64,000 bases of DNA from Hyposmocoma kahamanoa (GCF_003589595.1 NW_020653200.1:455440-519439), one strand, 5' to 3'; shown: positions 1-11,680, counted from the first letter of the stretch. Made by a program: numbers and translations. Notes: a model not told the origin generated them from the sequence alone.

Positions 1-101
1 AAGACTAAAGCGTGAATGACGCTCTGTATACGATTTTAACGCCCTGAAAGTTCGGACACTTTTTAGCGCGGACCCGACGTCTATATACTTGTAAGTCAAT
101 G
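1..101 (+). mobile_element. CATTGAC-family MITE, right half, cut by window start
   Basis: This is the terminal part of the MITE seen whole at 23056-23283 and 59920-60147. It shares the AAGACTAAAGCG start, the CGGACACTTTTTAGCGCGGA block and the end GTAAGTCAATG. The left part lies outside the window. It carries no coding sequence. Confidence 0.8.
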
Positions 102-849
102 CCCCACGGGTATTTATTCAATTAAAAAATCATAGCCAAAAAATAGTTCACAGTGGCATTAATAAAGCTATGTAGTTTTATTGAGAATAAAACCAGCTCG
201 TAAGAAATAAATAAACAAAAATCAATTATTCTACATGAAAATCAAAAAATCGTAATGTGAAAAACAAATAGACGCATTGCACATAACACGCTCCCACGAC
301 GTACTGATGGCAACTGGTGCATCTCAACCTGAGCAGCACTGACGCGGGTTATTGTTTACAAAAAAGACAGCTTTGTAGAGCGTCATCTCTGTCTCTCTTA
401 CCTGGTGTGCCATTTAGTTGCATTGCAACCATCGTCAACTTATTATATATCCCACTGCAGGGCACGGGTATCCTCGGGTGAGAGGGTTTATGTCATGTCA
501 TGTGAGTCATGGTCCTCCACGGTGGCCCATTGGGGGTTGCGACTTCACAAATGTACGTAACTTAGACATTTAAGTCATAGTGATATGCCACAGGGTTCGA
601 CAGTGGAGTTTTCAGTTCAGAAGCAACCGTTCTTCGCCTAGCTCCGACTAAAGCTCGTCGTTTATTATTTACGACGAGCCGTAATATTATTGTACAATAT
701 TAGAGCGTTTAGTTAGAGCTGCCGCCGTGTTTAAACAAGGCGATTTTTTTACATGGACACTACCGAGGTTGCATTGATGCCAACGCGCGATTGCATGAAT
801 GCTAACGCGCAACTGTATCGATGCCGTCTCTTATGTCATTACGATATAT
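102..849. other. No gene seen
   Basis: No convincing ORF or splice structure is visible. Around 755-830 there are several ACGCGCGATTGCAT-like words that recur at 49780-49860 and 50400-50430, so at least this part belongs to a dispersed repeat. Confidence 0.5.
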
Positions 850-1165
850 ACAGCCTCAAATGGCTTTTGTTGATTCCACCTAACAGTGAAAATGTTAATC
901 GATCACTGTAGAAAAAATATGTAGTAACATTGAGGATACACTCTGATTACTATACGGTGTTAAAATACGACTCCTATAAAATTTCACGATAGAAGAAAAG
1001 ACACAAACTTACCTCTGAAATTTTACAAGAAAACCGTTGTACTCAATAGCAATGATTTTTTTTTAAATCAACTGAATTAAATACAACACGTATACTTTCA
1101 AATGGCTTTAATAACGTTTGTAAAAAAGTAAATTCTGAAATAAAGCCAGTGTTCCTGACCCTCGA
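850..1165 (+). repeat. Dispersed repeat shared with 21110-21350
   Basis: Blocks such as GATTCCAC, AAATTTTACAAGAAAACCG, CAATGATTTTT and TTTGTAAAAAA recur in the same order and orientation at 21110-21350. The class is unknown. No coding potential is seen. Confidence 0.6.
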
Positions 1166-1910
1166 TCCTTCTTGAAGACTTGAATTGTAGCTGAGGTAGG
1201 ATCCACTCTTAAAAACGTGCAAACGCGATTGCATCGTGAGTGAATCGCTGCAGACGCGCAGCTGGAAGTCGCCATGTGTATCAGCTCTTATTTGTATACT
1301 TAATACTTTATCTATCTATATATATGTTTTTCCTATTACTTCAGGTAACATACATAACAATAGCACAGAAATAAGAGGAAAGAAGAATGAAGGTATTTAT
1401 TATTTAAAAGACGAACAAGGATCAAAATTTTCTTCATATTGCCAACAGCATTTTATAAATTATATATATTGTATATACAAGTGCTTATTTCTGGCGTTAA
1501 AAACGTAAGCCACCACTTGCAGCCTATTAACCATTGAAATTTAACCTTTACGTCATCAGACTGGCGTTCATATTGTATAAAAACCATGCACACTGAGATG
1601 ACATGTACACTTAGTATTTGTTCACTTGAAAGTTCAGTTTCAAACGCGTTAATGAAGATCCGCCTAGTACGTTCAGCTTTGCAATATCCCGTATAGTGAG
1701 CTGCATCTAGGTTAATTTGTTTGCATTTATGGCAGACGGTTGCAGGATGAACACACGTCAAAAGTGTATAGGGATCAAGCACGTTTTGCTAATTGCTGAA
1801 AATCGGGTGTTTAATTTTTTTTTAACACCAATGGTTTTTTTGGTCACTTTCTTAATTAAATAAAAATATCATAACATATAAATAACAAGTGTTTTTATTG
1901 AATCTCTTTT
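1166..1910. other. No gene seen
   Basis: Two overlapping short ORFs on opposite strands (1236-1508 and 1453-1782) have no recognisable domain and no clear splice context. I treat this as non-coding. Confidence 0.4.
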
Positions 1911-2000
1911 GTTATAATTATTAACACAAAGATCGAACATTTAGAAAAAAATCCTTTGATCCGGCCGTATTCGAACCGACGCCGACGCACAGAGTTCAAA
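1911..2000 (-). mobile_element. tRNA-derived SINE, family A, fragment
   Basis: On the minus strand it has a tRNA-like B box (GGTTCGAAT) followed by the family tail (TCTAAATGTTCGATC, then an AT-rich TTAATAATTATAAC end). The same tail occurs at 20371, 35750, 40849 and 55181. The A-box half is missing. Confidence 0.75.
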
Positions 2001-4503
2001 GTTGCTCAAAATTATTTTTTTATTTTTATCGATTTTGATTTGTAATAAAAAGCAGTTTAAAGTCGTCATATTGTATTTAAAACACATGTTATTCATTGTA
2101 TAAAATTAATTGCCTAAAATATATTAATCGGACTCGTTGTCATAAGACCCATGCTCATCTTCGTTATCCTCAAGTTGACGTTGCGTTCGATGTTTCCGGC
2201 AGCAGAAGCTCCTGTGGCTCACTGGAGAAAGATTTACTTTTTTTCTGGTGCATTTGTCTTGTATTGCTCAAAAAAGGATTAGATTGACAAAATTGTTTGA
2301 AATGTCTCTATTACATTTTTTTCATAAAAACTCTCTTGCATAATTCTGCTTATACAAGCGAAAGTGTTTATTCCGGACCTCAGACGCTTCTTCCTGAAGG
2401 TGGTCAATAAGTAGAATAGCGTGATCAGTTATTGTAGCGCCATGTCTTAAAACTTTCTGCATTGTCAGAGTCATTAGGTTACCACCCATATTTTCAGCAA
2501 AAGTTTCAAATTTTTTTACATCAATTTTGTGTTCACTTGATTAAGTCTCTAAATTAATAATGTATTTCTTTATAATGTTCTCACTCGATTCGTTGAAATC
2601 TTTTGAAGGTCGGCCGGGTCTTTTTATTGTCCAGATTGTTCTTAGAGTTATACTTAATAGTAATGAGCCATTGCAAATGAAAAAATAAATATACGCGATT
2701 TAAAATATAATTCAAAATAGTTTCATTTCCTATGCGTAACAATCGTGAAAACCTAAAAACTTGATAATGCGTCATTGTTTATTTTTCTCCAAAAAGCATT
2801 ATTCGTTATTATTCGCCATTTATTTTTGTTTCAATTGAAATTTAAAAGTCTTTAAAGCATTTAGTGCACCGCGTTCATTTTCAGGGCATTTGATAATATT
2901 TTTGAGATGATCTTCCAAAAACACGAATTTGGCGTCCATTTTCTTCTTCGAACATTGTTTCAACTTAATACAATGATTTTCCAATTATTTTCATCGCCAG
3001 CACTGAAAATCCTGAAAAAATAATACGAAACAAGTGTTTGTTACAAAAAATTTATTACGACTTGTTGTTGTTGTTTAAAAAATTATGTAAAAAAAAGGGC
3101 GATATATGAGGAACTTTTTTAAAAAAAAAACATCAAAAATAACTAAGGTTTAAGTTACACACAAAATCATAAGTGAACTAGGCTGAACTCGTATACATAA
3201 TCATGTGTGAATATAAGCGATTACAAAAAAAAAGTACTTTTTTTATTCTGGAATGTTTACGATAAGAAATGTCACTTTATCAAGTGCAATGCAGAAAGTA
3301 TATATTTTTAATTAAAGTACGTACCTTCCTCTTTAATATTAATTATAGATATTATAAATTTCTTCTTTCACCATACATAAACACAGAATAGGGTTGAAAG
3401 ATCACTTTTAAACGGGAGCGCCGAGAACAAAGATAAGCGATATACGCAGTGACAGGGTTCCGACTGCTGTCTCGGGCGCAGAATGGGTAGGGCGTTGCCA
3501 AAATTCCTGTTAAGTGGCGTAACGGTTATTAAGCTTTAACGAAGCATACTTTGTAAAAGACTTTAACAAAATTTTTGAAATCGATTGTTGATCGGTTTTT
3601 GCTTAGAACTACTCCTATGTGCAACATCTTCTAGCAAACCGTGGCAGACGCTATGCGAACTAAGCCACTTTAATAGAGTATTCAAATATTCAGTGTAGGT
3701 AAGTAAGCTCTGGACAGCATCAACGTTGCTGGACTGGACTTATATTATGAATACTTTAAATATGAGAGTTAACCTACCCTGCAGAATTACACGGCTGTAC
3801 TTTATATTATTTTAAGAACGTTTGTATTACCTATGTAATGCAATAAATAAATGAATATTAATATGAATCTTGTAGTTTAGAGAAATAGTAAAAACAGAAG
3901 AAAAAATTATTTGTCGGATTTATCTCAACTTGGGAACCAAAAAATCGTTTCAACCTTAACCCGACGGCGAAGGCACCATCCCGCAACGCTCCGAGACTAA
4001 TAAAATTGGGGATAATAAAGTAAAGAACTAAACTAACAAAAGAGACCACACATTTACAGCCTGAACGTAATATAGTAATCTAAACATACAAAAAAGGCTC
4101 ATAGAGCAAGCGCTGTGGCACATGGCCTTCGCGCAAGTGGACGTAAATCTTCCCTTGAATTGTCCCGACGACATCTGGTTAACAGACCACTAGTTCATAA
4201 CCGCAGGGTGACCAACAACAATACATCAACAGGATTTATCTGATATATCGTGCTTCACATGCAATCAATTATATTTATTTATTAAAGAAAGAAACAAGAA
4301 AACAACATGCATATCACAGAATACTAGTACTACTAGATTCAATTATCGAAATTGGATTCCCGTGGTACAGCGCCCAAAATACTGACACGCATCTTACCTC
4401 ACACAAAAATTATGACGGTTTGTATAATTATTTACACAATTTTTTACTAAGTACTGATGAAAAACATTGTACAAAATTTTATCGAAAAAATTAAAAGACT
4501 GTC
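2001..4503. other. AT-rich non-coding stretch
   Basis: No gene is recognised. The sequence is AT-rich with short homopolymer runs. A small GC-richer patch lies near 3410-3480. A (TTTA)-rich stretch followed by a GAAA-rich stretch near 4268-4290 resembles a LINE 3' tail on the minus strand, but this is weak. Confidence 0.4.
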
Positions 4504-4705
4504 TGGGAAACCCAATTGGCGGCAGCTACCTTGCCCAGCGCATTAACATAGCAATACAAAGAAGGAACGCTGCCAGCATCTTGGGCACCTTGCCGCGGTG
4601 ACCCAAATTTATTTATATAATTAAAAAATCCTAGTTTTACTTGTTTGTATTTAAACTTTTATTGTCTTTTTTACCTTATCTCTATTTAATAAAGTCAATT
4701 ATGTT
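4504..4705 (+). mobile_element. Non-LTR retrotransposon ORF C-terminus and 3' UTR
   Basis: The end of a LINE ORF is readable: DCLGNPIGGSYLAQRINIAI..NAASILGTLPR, then stop and 3' UTR. The same C-terminus and 3' UTR occur on the minus strand at 49905-50277, which shows a dispersed family. The pattern V-E-T-L..W-G-P..SG-YL-QRIS-A-QR-NAAS-LGT is typical of the end of several animal LINE ORF2 proteins. The copy is strongly 5'-truncated and inactive. Confidence 0.75.
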
Positions 4706-5155
4706 GTGATTAATTTAGAGACATCTGATTATTCCTGCATTATATTTTTGTCATTGAGGGATAGTTATGTCACGCGGGTCTTGCGTAATATTGATAGAGA
4801 GTAACGGTCGGTCCATATCATTTATTGTAAAAGGTATAACAGTAGGGAAAAGGTGAAAGAAAAGAAAGAATAAAGGAACAGGCTGTAACGCTGTGTGATC
4901 CTACCGACTGCGCCATATTAAACCAGATATTTGAGGATGGAATTCAATAAGAAAATACCGGTGACCATAGACGTAAAGTGAAATGTATTCGAAACCATAG
5001 ACAATAATTGTGTTCTTACCCTAGAGCTGTACCATCAACTAGGGATGTATGTCGCCATGACAAAAAACAATGGTATAAAAACAGACAGGACAGGCTTCAA
5101 ACTACTCCTACCATAGATTTAGGTACCTATATACTAAATCTATGACTCCTACGGC
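4706..5155. other. Unannotated, with one short shared repeat
   Basis: The block at 4816-4890 (TTATTGTAAAAGGTATAACAG, then AAAAGGTGAAAG and an AAGAAAG-rich run ending in ACAGGC) recurs at 10822-10885, so it is a dispersed repeat tail. At 5114-5145 there is an 11-bp stem (CATAGATTTAG / CTAAATCTATG) with a short loop. Confidence 0.45.
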
Positions 5156-5778
5156 ATTTTAAAACTACTTTCTATGCAGATGCTTCTACTCCGACCGTTA
5201 CTGGAATTTGTAGTATAAAAGTGACTGTTGATATTATATCTAGACTTCCATCGCAACTTGATCCCGCGAAGTCAATGGTCCTGATTTATTTCCAGCTCAA
5301 TTCCTCATCCACTGCTTTGAGACTACAGCTGTCTCAATCTCCATTCTATTTACGTACTCCATTCTATTAGATCTTTGGTGGAGAACACGGTACCAAGTGT
5401 GTGGAAGCGTGCTTACATCACACCAGTCCACAAAAACAGGTTCCAAAACGGACATTCGAACTATAGACCAATTCCAAAACTGTGATTATGCCAAAAGGTA
5501 TTGGAAGGGTTGTTTACGACCAATTTTGCCCCGTATTCAAGCAATCATTTAGTTTCATTCAGCATGGATTCTTGAAAGGGCGCTCCGTTGTAACTAACCT
5601 GGTATTGTTAAACGATTTTCTGACTTCATATATGGATAATGGCTGCCAAGTCGATGTCGTTTACTCGGGCCATAGCAAAGCATTTGACCGAATTCGGCAT
5701 GATTTACTTATATGCAAACTGAAAAATGTCTGTATCAATGGCGATCTACTAAAGTGGCTGACGTCGTACATCAACATT
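5156..5778 (+). pseudogene. Jockey/CR1-like LINE reverse transcriptase fragment
   Basis: In several frames the conceptual protein shows the pre-RT and RT start of a LINE ORF2. It reads a degenerate NGPD-like segment, then VWKRAYITPVHKN, NYRPIPK, and from about 5547 QHGFLKGRSVVTNLVLLNDF followed by HSKAFDRIRHDLL. The HSKAFD segment corresponds to RT motif A, normally F-S-K-A-F-D, whose first catalytic aspartate is kept. Frameshifts separate the upstream part. The palm motif YxDD is absent because the copy stops at 5778, where a MITE fragment begins. This is a dead 5'- and 3'-truncated copy. The assignment rests on family motifs. Confidence 0.8.
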
Positions 5779-5902
5779 TAAATTCAACGTTTTAGCTTTT
5801 TCATATTCCTTTACATGTCACTACGTTTAAATAGGTTGACTTGGGACATTTTTTTCGTGGTTTTTGTATTAGACCCGTCGTCCATTTATTTGTAAGTCAA
5901 TG
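5776..5902 (-). mobile_element. CATTGAC-family MITE, half element
   Basis: It is nearly identical to 53400-53526, including TTTTAGCTTTTTCATATTCC and AATAGGTTGACTTGGGACAT, and ends in GTAAGTCAATG. The other terminal half is missing. It truncates the LINE RT fragment immediately upstream. Confidence 0.8.
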
Positions 5903-6435
5903 TGCCTAGTGGTAATCAACCAGTCAATACTGACATCAAGTCAAGTCACAGCATTAAGTTCGCCATATGTAGTATAATTATGCAAAAAAGTTGAATTAAA
6001 AAAATAAGCATGCATAGAAAATTTTATCGTAGTCCTCGCCCTGGGACATCATGCCGGCAACATTTCTCCTTCTTCTAGCGTGTGTTATAACATAACTGTA
6101 TATCTGACATTAGTAATTTTCGGCTAAATGACGCCAACGAAAACTTGGTGCAGGACCGGATATAAATACTAAATTACTATAGTATTAATACAATTAGTAC
6201 AATACTAGTACTGTAGTGACACTAATTAAAGTGGACGTGACACAACTATACAATGACCTGTCAGAAACCTCTTGATATATTGGTTTGATAATTGTGTAGA
6301 ACATAGGATCCCCTTCAAGAAGGTTACCTGTAATGTAAAAGGAAATACAGTGTTTCAAGTTATTAGTGGTAATTTAGACAAATTTTGCCAAAATTTAGAC
6401 AATTAAGTCTCTTTTAGGCTCAACTCACACTGCCG
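5903..6435. other. No gene seen
   Basis: AT-rich sequence without a recognisable ORF or repeat match inside the window. Confidence 0.4.
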
Positions 6436-6540
6436 CAGAGTCGAAGCGTCATGTTTTTCGCCTATAGCGTATTGATCTCTATTTTCCCATTATTAAGGTA
6501 CGAATTAGTTATATGCAAATATGGAATTCGCGCGTAGTAT
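6436..6540 (+). repeat. Dispersed repeat, inverted match at 49070-49175
   Basis: The blocks AGTCGAAGC, GTCATGTTTTTCGCCTATAG and TTCCCATTATTAAGGTAC, then ATATGCAAATATGGA, match the reverse complement of 49070-49175. The class is unknown. It is immediately followed by a solo mariner terminal repeat. Confidence 0.65.
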
Positions 6541-6550
6541 TTTTTTTTAT

Positions 6551-6581
6551 TCATTCCGGAAACTTATAGTGCGCCCCACGT
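6551..6581 (+). mobile_element. Solo mariner terminal inverted repeat
   Basis: TTCCGGAAACTTATAGTGCG followed by a few bases and TA matches the right end of the mariner at 28893-30361 (30335-30361). No transposase or opposite end is near, so this is a 3' end remnant. Confidence 0.75.
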
Positions 6582-6999
6582 ATTATTGTTATTGTTATAT
6601 CTACGATTTCGTTGTAAAACTCAACATGTGGACCACTTGTGCGAGATAGTCCCAACAAAGCTGGCAGTATGGTCAACATACCGGCGCATGAGTCAAAAAT
6701 GGGTCTAGTTTATCTGACGTCACTTGTCAATGACAAATTGTTGCCGTTTTAGCAAATGGGTTAGTTGTCCATTAATTACTCAGCCCAACTTATTGTTTAC
6801 AAAGATCCATTGAGGACCAAGTGACCGTGAGAATATTCTAGAAATGGTTTTATGCCGTTATCCCATTTCATCATATAAGAAAGAAAGGAGCTTGTTGTTT
6901 GTCTACCTAAAAAGTTCTAGGCGAATTCAATGACAAGTTTGTCATCATACAGAATCTTCACAACTAGACAATATAAAATTTTGTTAAAAGCTACTCAAA
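6582..6999. other. No gene seen
   Basis: Nothing recognisable. It precedes an abrupt rise in GC content at about 7000. Confidence 0.4.
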
Positions 7000-7600
7000 G
7001 CTGAGAAAATCTAATTAAAGTGTACAACCGATCTCCCGTTGACCAGTGTGGTAGCCGCCATGCTGAGCAGTGAGAAATCGTGAGAGGCCGTGGCCTTCTT
7101 CTGCGAAGAGGTAATCTTGCATTGCACGATCTCACCCGTCTTGGTAAAGAGCGGAAACGAGGACAACCGACTCGCCCCTCCGTTGGCGCGGGAGCCCTGG
7201 CGTAAGCTAGGGCGACCGGGCGGCGTCGTGGTGAATGTTCATTGATCCCACGGCGCCGACTCAACCGGCGAGAGGGAAACCCGGGGGGGGTTTTAGTGGA
7301 GTAGGCCCTCCAGTCTGGAGGGAGAGTCCCCAGATAACCCCTGAGTCTCCCTGGGCTCAGGGGTATCCATAAAGATTTCCCCCCTATCAAAAAAAAAAAA
7401 GGTGGAAACCGGAGTGGCCGGGGGCATAGTAGTGGTGATCGGGATCCCACGGCGCCCACATCGCCTGGCCAAGAAGGGTTACTCAGAGGGGTTTTAGGGG
7501 GTATGCCCTCCAATTGTTAGTCCTACATAACCCCCGAGCCTCTCAAGGCTTGAAGGTATGCATAAAGATTACCCCCGTAAGAAAAAGACACCCAACCCCT
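7000..7600 (+). repeat. GC-rich LINE-like 3' region with two tandem units
   Basis: GC content is far above the surroundings. Two related units follow each other (about 7212-7392 and 7425-7590). Each contains GATCCCACGGCGCC, GGGGTTTTAG, a GCCCTCCA block, ATAACCCC, and TAAAGATT followed by a C-run. The first ends in an A-run (7388-7400). The layout resembles the 3' UTR of a non-LTR element with a duplicated tail. The 172-residue minus-strand ORF over it (6995-7513) is Pro/Arg-rich low-complexity translation and is not considered a gene. Confidence 0.5.
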
Positions 7601-9066
7601 AGTAAGAGATCCTGACGGTAAAATATTGATTGACTGATATAAGTATTGTGTCGCAGATTATAATAGAAATATATAAACTTCTTAATCATGATGAATTTCC
7701 AAACGGTGTAATTATAATTTCATATTGACACAAACCTCATTCAGCCGTTCTAATCGGTCAAGGTCCATATAATAAACACTTTTTCAATGTAGGTATCACG
7801 GACAGCCCTCAATGCGTGCAAAAAAAAGGTGCGAGTGCCTAGGACGCTCCTCAAAGTCTTCACCAGACCCAGGAGGACGCTAAGATTCCTGGAGGAGCCC
7901 CGTTTGCACAAAGAGGACCCTGCACCCACCACATGTAATATAGGCGCCCAGACATCGACACCTGCCCATCACACCATACCAATATTTTTTTGTAGCGGAC
8001 TGTGATAATGAGTTCGGGTGGGTGGGGGTGAAAGCTCAAACAGTGAGCGAGACCAAAGTAAATATAATGATAGTTTATAATAAAAAGGCGCCAAAAATAA
8101 TCGCATGTAAATTGAGAATTTAGATATAAAACTAAGCTTAAAACGACTATGTAAAATATATGTAAGATTTGTAAGGACTGCTGTTATTGGCTATAGCAAC
8201 CTCATTCGAAATGTAGATGCCGTCTGCACAATGTTCAAAAATTTGTAATTTTTTAAGCATGAAATTAAATTAAAATTTCAATTTACTTCATAATTTAAAT
8301 TTAGAGGAAATTCGTATTGTAAATACGAAAAACTTGCTTAGCTAAGTTGGTTTTATAAATCTCAGCCTTAAACACTACGAAGAGACCAACTAACGCCATC
8401 TATTGGCCACGATAAGAACGTTCCACAGCCGCCTTGATATGGAAACTATGACCCATGCAATGTCATCATCTTTAGGAGAACAAAGTAATTTCAAATTGTA
8501 AGGAATCGAATAAGTACATAATTATTACTGAATAGAAATAGACTGACAGAGCAAAACTACCACAGAAGTACCCGTCATTATTTTCCAAGTCCCATGAATT
8601 TCATATTTAACGTACACCAATCATGGGTCTTCTTGAACATCAAACATTAAAGACAAAACCACCTAATCTGTTTATAGTCCTGTATTTGTCATAAGAAATG
8701 CAAAGAATCCACAAAGAAACTGAGAGACTTTACGAAACACAAAATAATAGTGCGGCTTTAGTATATTATTCTCGGTCGACAAATACCAACAATGGAACTT
8801 TATTGCATTTTATAGAAGCAATGTTTCTTGTTACGTAGGAGAAATGGAAGTCTGGAGTGCAATGCCCTATTATTTACGTAACAGAACAAAGCTTGTGCAA
8901 GTATTTTTTTAAATTGTTTTTTTTTTATTTGTGCCAATAGATACCAAGGTTCGCTCCAGCACCAGAGTGTTGTTTATTGAATCTTTGAAGCGGAGCGTGT
9001 AAAATAAAATAAAAAATATTCGATAATTAACGGTCCCCTTGCCGCCTGAATAAGTTTGTAGGTTCA
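7601..9066. other. No gene seen
   Basis: No domain-bearing ORF, RNA gene or in-window repeat match is recognised in this AT-rich stretch. Confidence 0.4.
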
Positions 9067-9239
9067 CAGCCTCTGTGGCCGAACACTTACCATGCTGGAC
9101 AACGACGCTGAGGTCCCGGGTTCGATTCGAAATATTTGTACGGCCTACATTTATTTCTCTCGCGGATTTGGGTGTAATTTGTGGTTGTCTATGTCTTTGT
9201 CCATGGCACCCGCGATACAGGGTTTCCCTTGTGTGCGTA
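9067..9239 (+). mobile_element. tRNA-derived SINE, family B
   Basis: The tRNA-like head has an A box (CTGTGGCCGAAC) and a B box (GGGTTCGATTC). It is followed by the family body: AATATTTGTACGGCCTACAT, TTATTTCTCTCG, GGGTGTAATTTGTGGTTGTC, and CATGGCACCCGCGATACAGG, then GTTTCCC. Other copies lie at 10675, 12785(-), 14992(-), 32023, 49862/50278 and 60989(-). Confidence 0.85.
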
Positions 9240-9697
9240 AATAAATGAAATAAAATATTCAATCAATGTAGTCAATGTTCTGTTTCAACTTCTGTCAATA
9301 TCATTATTTCGACGCATACATAGTCTCTCTACGGGGCAAAAGCCTTCCTAATCGATATGCCGTGTGCACAAGCGGCTTTTGAGGAAAACCAACTAAGATT
9401 GCACGCAAGTAAGACAGCAAGACATTTTGCTTTGTGCACTTGCGTGATAAATCTGTCACTAATCGAGTATAGTGAACGCTCTTATAATAATTACATCCCA
9501 CTCGCTCACACGCGCGTTCTTTCTCTTTCGTATTTGCGCGTAACGCATGCTTTAGAATTAATCTTAATTAATTCATTTGGCGGTTTTATTGAAGTTATAA
9601 TAGTCTGCGTAGCGCCTTACAATTAAATAATCTTCCTTATAGCTGATAAATATATTTCTTACAAAGAATGATATGTTTCTCAAAGCCGAATATCCAC
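9240..9697. other. No gene seen
   Basis: Short overlapping ORFs on both strands (9304-9501, 9357-9626) show no domain and no splice context. Confidence 0.4.
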
Positions 9698-10470
9698 TGG
9701 TAGGCAGGTACTCATCAAATTTAACGTTACCAAAACGCAGGCGTGTCTATTCTCCACAAAACGGAGACCCTTTGAGCTGACTCTAACTATACCGATAGCC
9801 AACGGTCTCGAGCTACTTGAAATGGACCTGTCGTCCAATTTGAACTTCGGCAGATACATTGAATTCATGGCCAAAATGCAGCAAGGAAGCTTGGCATCCT
9901 TTCCAGGTTGAGGCGTTACTTTACACCGGGACAGTTGCTTCAGCTGTACCAAACACAAGTACGGTAATGCATGGAGTATTTTTGCCGCCTTTGGGATGGC
10001 TCTGCTACATACCAACTGGCCACTTTGGATTCAATGACAACCGTGACAAGAGGCTTATAGGTGACTCGGAATTAGTGGAGGCGAAGCTGCAGAGCCTTGA
10101 ACACCGCCGTAAAGTTGCCTGCTCATCGGTATTTTACAGGATATATCACGGAGAGTGTGCAATGGGTCTACACTATTTAATTCCGCCTTGGCATTTCTAT
10201 CACCGGGGGACGAGACGTAGGCTTGGGTTCCACCCCTATGTTGTCAGGTATTCCGAAGATTTGCATAAAGCGTTACGCTTCTACATGGCGAACAGCTATT
10301 GAGTGGAATTCCCTGCCTGCAGATTTGTTCCCTGAACGTTATGACTTGGGCCGTTTCAAACCGAGAGTGAATAGACATTGTTTAGGTGTGCATGCTCCAT
10401 CGTCGACCTCATCATCACTTTCGATCAGGTGAGAAGGAGTTCAAATGCGCACTTACATTTTATAAAAATA
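9698..10470 (+). pseudogene. LINE ORF2 C-terminal part, frameshifted
   Basis: Spread over three frames is the C-terminal half of a jockey/CR1-like LINE ORF2. In order it reads LIKFNVTKTQACLFSTKRRP, GLELLEMDLSSNLNFGRYIE, CMEYFCRLWDGSATYQLATL, LIGDSELVEAKLQSLEHRRK, ACSSVFYRIYHGECA, then WNSLPADLFPERYDLGRFKP, and ends near SSTSSSLSIR with stop at about 10432. These are the post-RT thumb and C-terminal conserved blocks of insect LINEs. At least two frameshifts and one in-frame stop (after 10050) make it inactive. The short 3' UTR ends in an A-rich tract near 10465. Confidence 0.85.
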
Positions 10471-10674
10471 GTTTTGAATTAATATATACGTATATACGTA
10501 ATATGCAACGCGTTCTGGGGGTTTTCTGATTATTTTAACATAGAAATAAAATATCAATGTGTGCTAACCACCTGGTTCATCTGATTGGTTTTTAGCGACG
10601 CGATTATTAATCCCCGGACATTTTAATTGCTCAACTAATTACTTAATTTTATTTATAATGTATATTTAATTAAT

Positions 10675-10807
10675 TGCCGCCGTGGCCGAACGGTTACCAT
10701 GCTGTACTGTCACGCAGAGCACCTGGGTTCGATTCCCAGGCCGGGAGTAATATTTGTATGGCCTATATTTATTTATCTCGCGAGTTTGGGTGTAATTTGT
10801 GCTTGTG
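10675..10807 (+). mobile_element. tRNA-derived SINE, family B, 3'-truncated
   Basis: The head GTGGCCGAACGGTTACCATG (A box) and GGGTTCGATTCCCAGGCCGG (B box) are well preserved. The body stops after GGGTGTAATTTGTGCTTGTG and is replaced at 10808 by another repeat tail shared with 4816-4890. Confidence 0.85.
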
Positions 10808-11249
10808 GAAGTAAGTAAGAAAGAATTTATTGTAGAAGTATAACGGGGAAAAGGTGACGGAAAGAAGAAAAGAAGGACAGGCAAAAACCGGTAGGTATAA
10901 AAACAGGTACAATAATATACAAAGACTCCTTACAAATTGGAACTTATTAGTTTATTATTATATGATTAGTAACTTACTCCTAAAGGGCCCACATTCATAT
11001 TATTGCTGCTTATAAGCAGTTAGGTTAGACGATGACTACGGAACGAAGCAAAGTAAGAATGGCGAAGAAAAAGAATTACAGAACGATTCAAAATTTCAAA
11101 AGTAAGTGGACAGGAACCAGAGAAAAGATGACGATGTAAGGGGTCACATAGTCATAGAATTAAACAGATAAGTAACAGAATTAGATACATTACATGAATA
11201 GTTAATATTTCATTTATATTTTTTTTTTCTAAAATTACTACACTATGTA
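10808..11249. other. Repeat tail, then unannotated
   Basis: The segment 10822-10885 matches 4816-4890. The rest (10886-11249) shows nothing recognisable and ends in a T-run just before the RTE fragment. Confidence 0.45.
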
Positions 11250-11504
11250 GATCGAATCTGTAATGAGGATATCCGCAAGGGAACCAGAGTAACCGACATA
11301 GGCCTAAGAATTGCAAAACTTAAGTGGCAAATGGAATTATTGCTCGCAGAAAATAGCCGATGGGGCCGAAGAGTTCTCGAGTGGCGACCGCGTACCGGTA
11401 GACGCGGCGTGGGTAGACCACCCACAAGGTGGACTGATTATCTGGTGAAAGCAGCGGGAATCCGCTGGATGCAAGCGGCACAGGACAGATCGTTGTGGCA
11501 TTAG
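11250..11504 (+). pseudogene. RTE-like LINE ORF C-terminus
   Basis: An 84-residue open frame reads DRICNEDIRKGTRVTDIGLR, then IAKLKWQ and SRWGRRVLEWRPRTGRRGVG, then RPPTRWTDYLVKAAG and RWMQAAQDRSLWH, then stop. This is the conserved end of the RTE/BovB-type LINE protein: VLEWRPRTGRR-GRPP-RWTDDL, with W-R-AQDR. It lacks endonuclease and RT parts, so it is a 5'-truncated dead copy. Confidence 0.9.
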
Positions 11505-11680
11505 TAGCATTGTGGCGTTGGCCCATTGCAAGCTTTTCAATTCTTAGGGCTATGTCAGCTCCCCTGGTTCCCTTGTACCCGATATTCTCATTACTGATTC
11601 GATCTCGCAACGAAACTTCGAGCATAACTTTTTCCATTGGCGCTTGAGTGACCTTGAGCTTTCTTACGAGGCTCATAGGG
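11505..11680 (-). pseudogene. RTE-like LINE fragment in inverted orientation
   Basis: On the minus strand the protein reads SLVRKLKVTQAPMEKVMLEV, SLRDRISNEN, RGADIALRIEKLA. This is the segment that normally directly precedes and overlaps the part on the plus strand at 11250-11504. The two pieces abut tail to tail at about 11505. Either two insertions met or the locus was rearranged. Confidence 0.8.

Noticed and set aside
6995..7513. 172-residue minus-strand ORF
   Set aside because: It is low-complexity Pro/Arg-rich translation of a GC-rich repeat, with no domain.
11250..11680. Single twin-primed RTE insertion
   Set aside because: In twin priming the inverted 5' segment precedes the 3' segment. 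Here it follows it, and the protein parts overlap.
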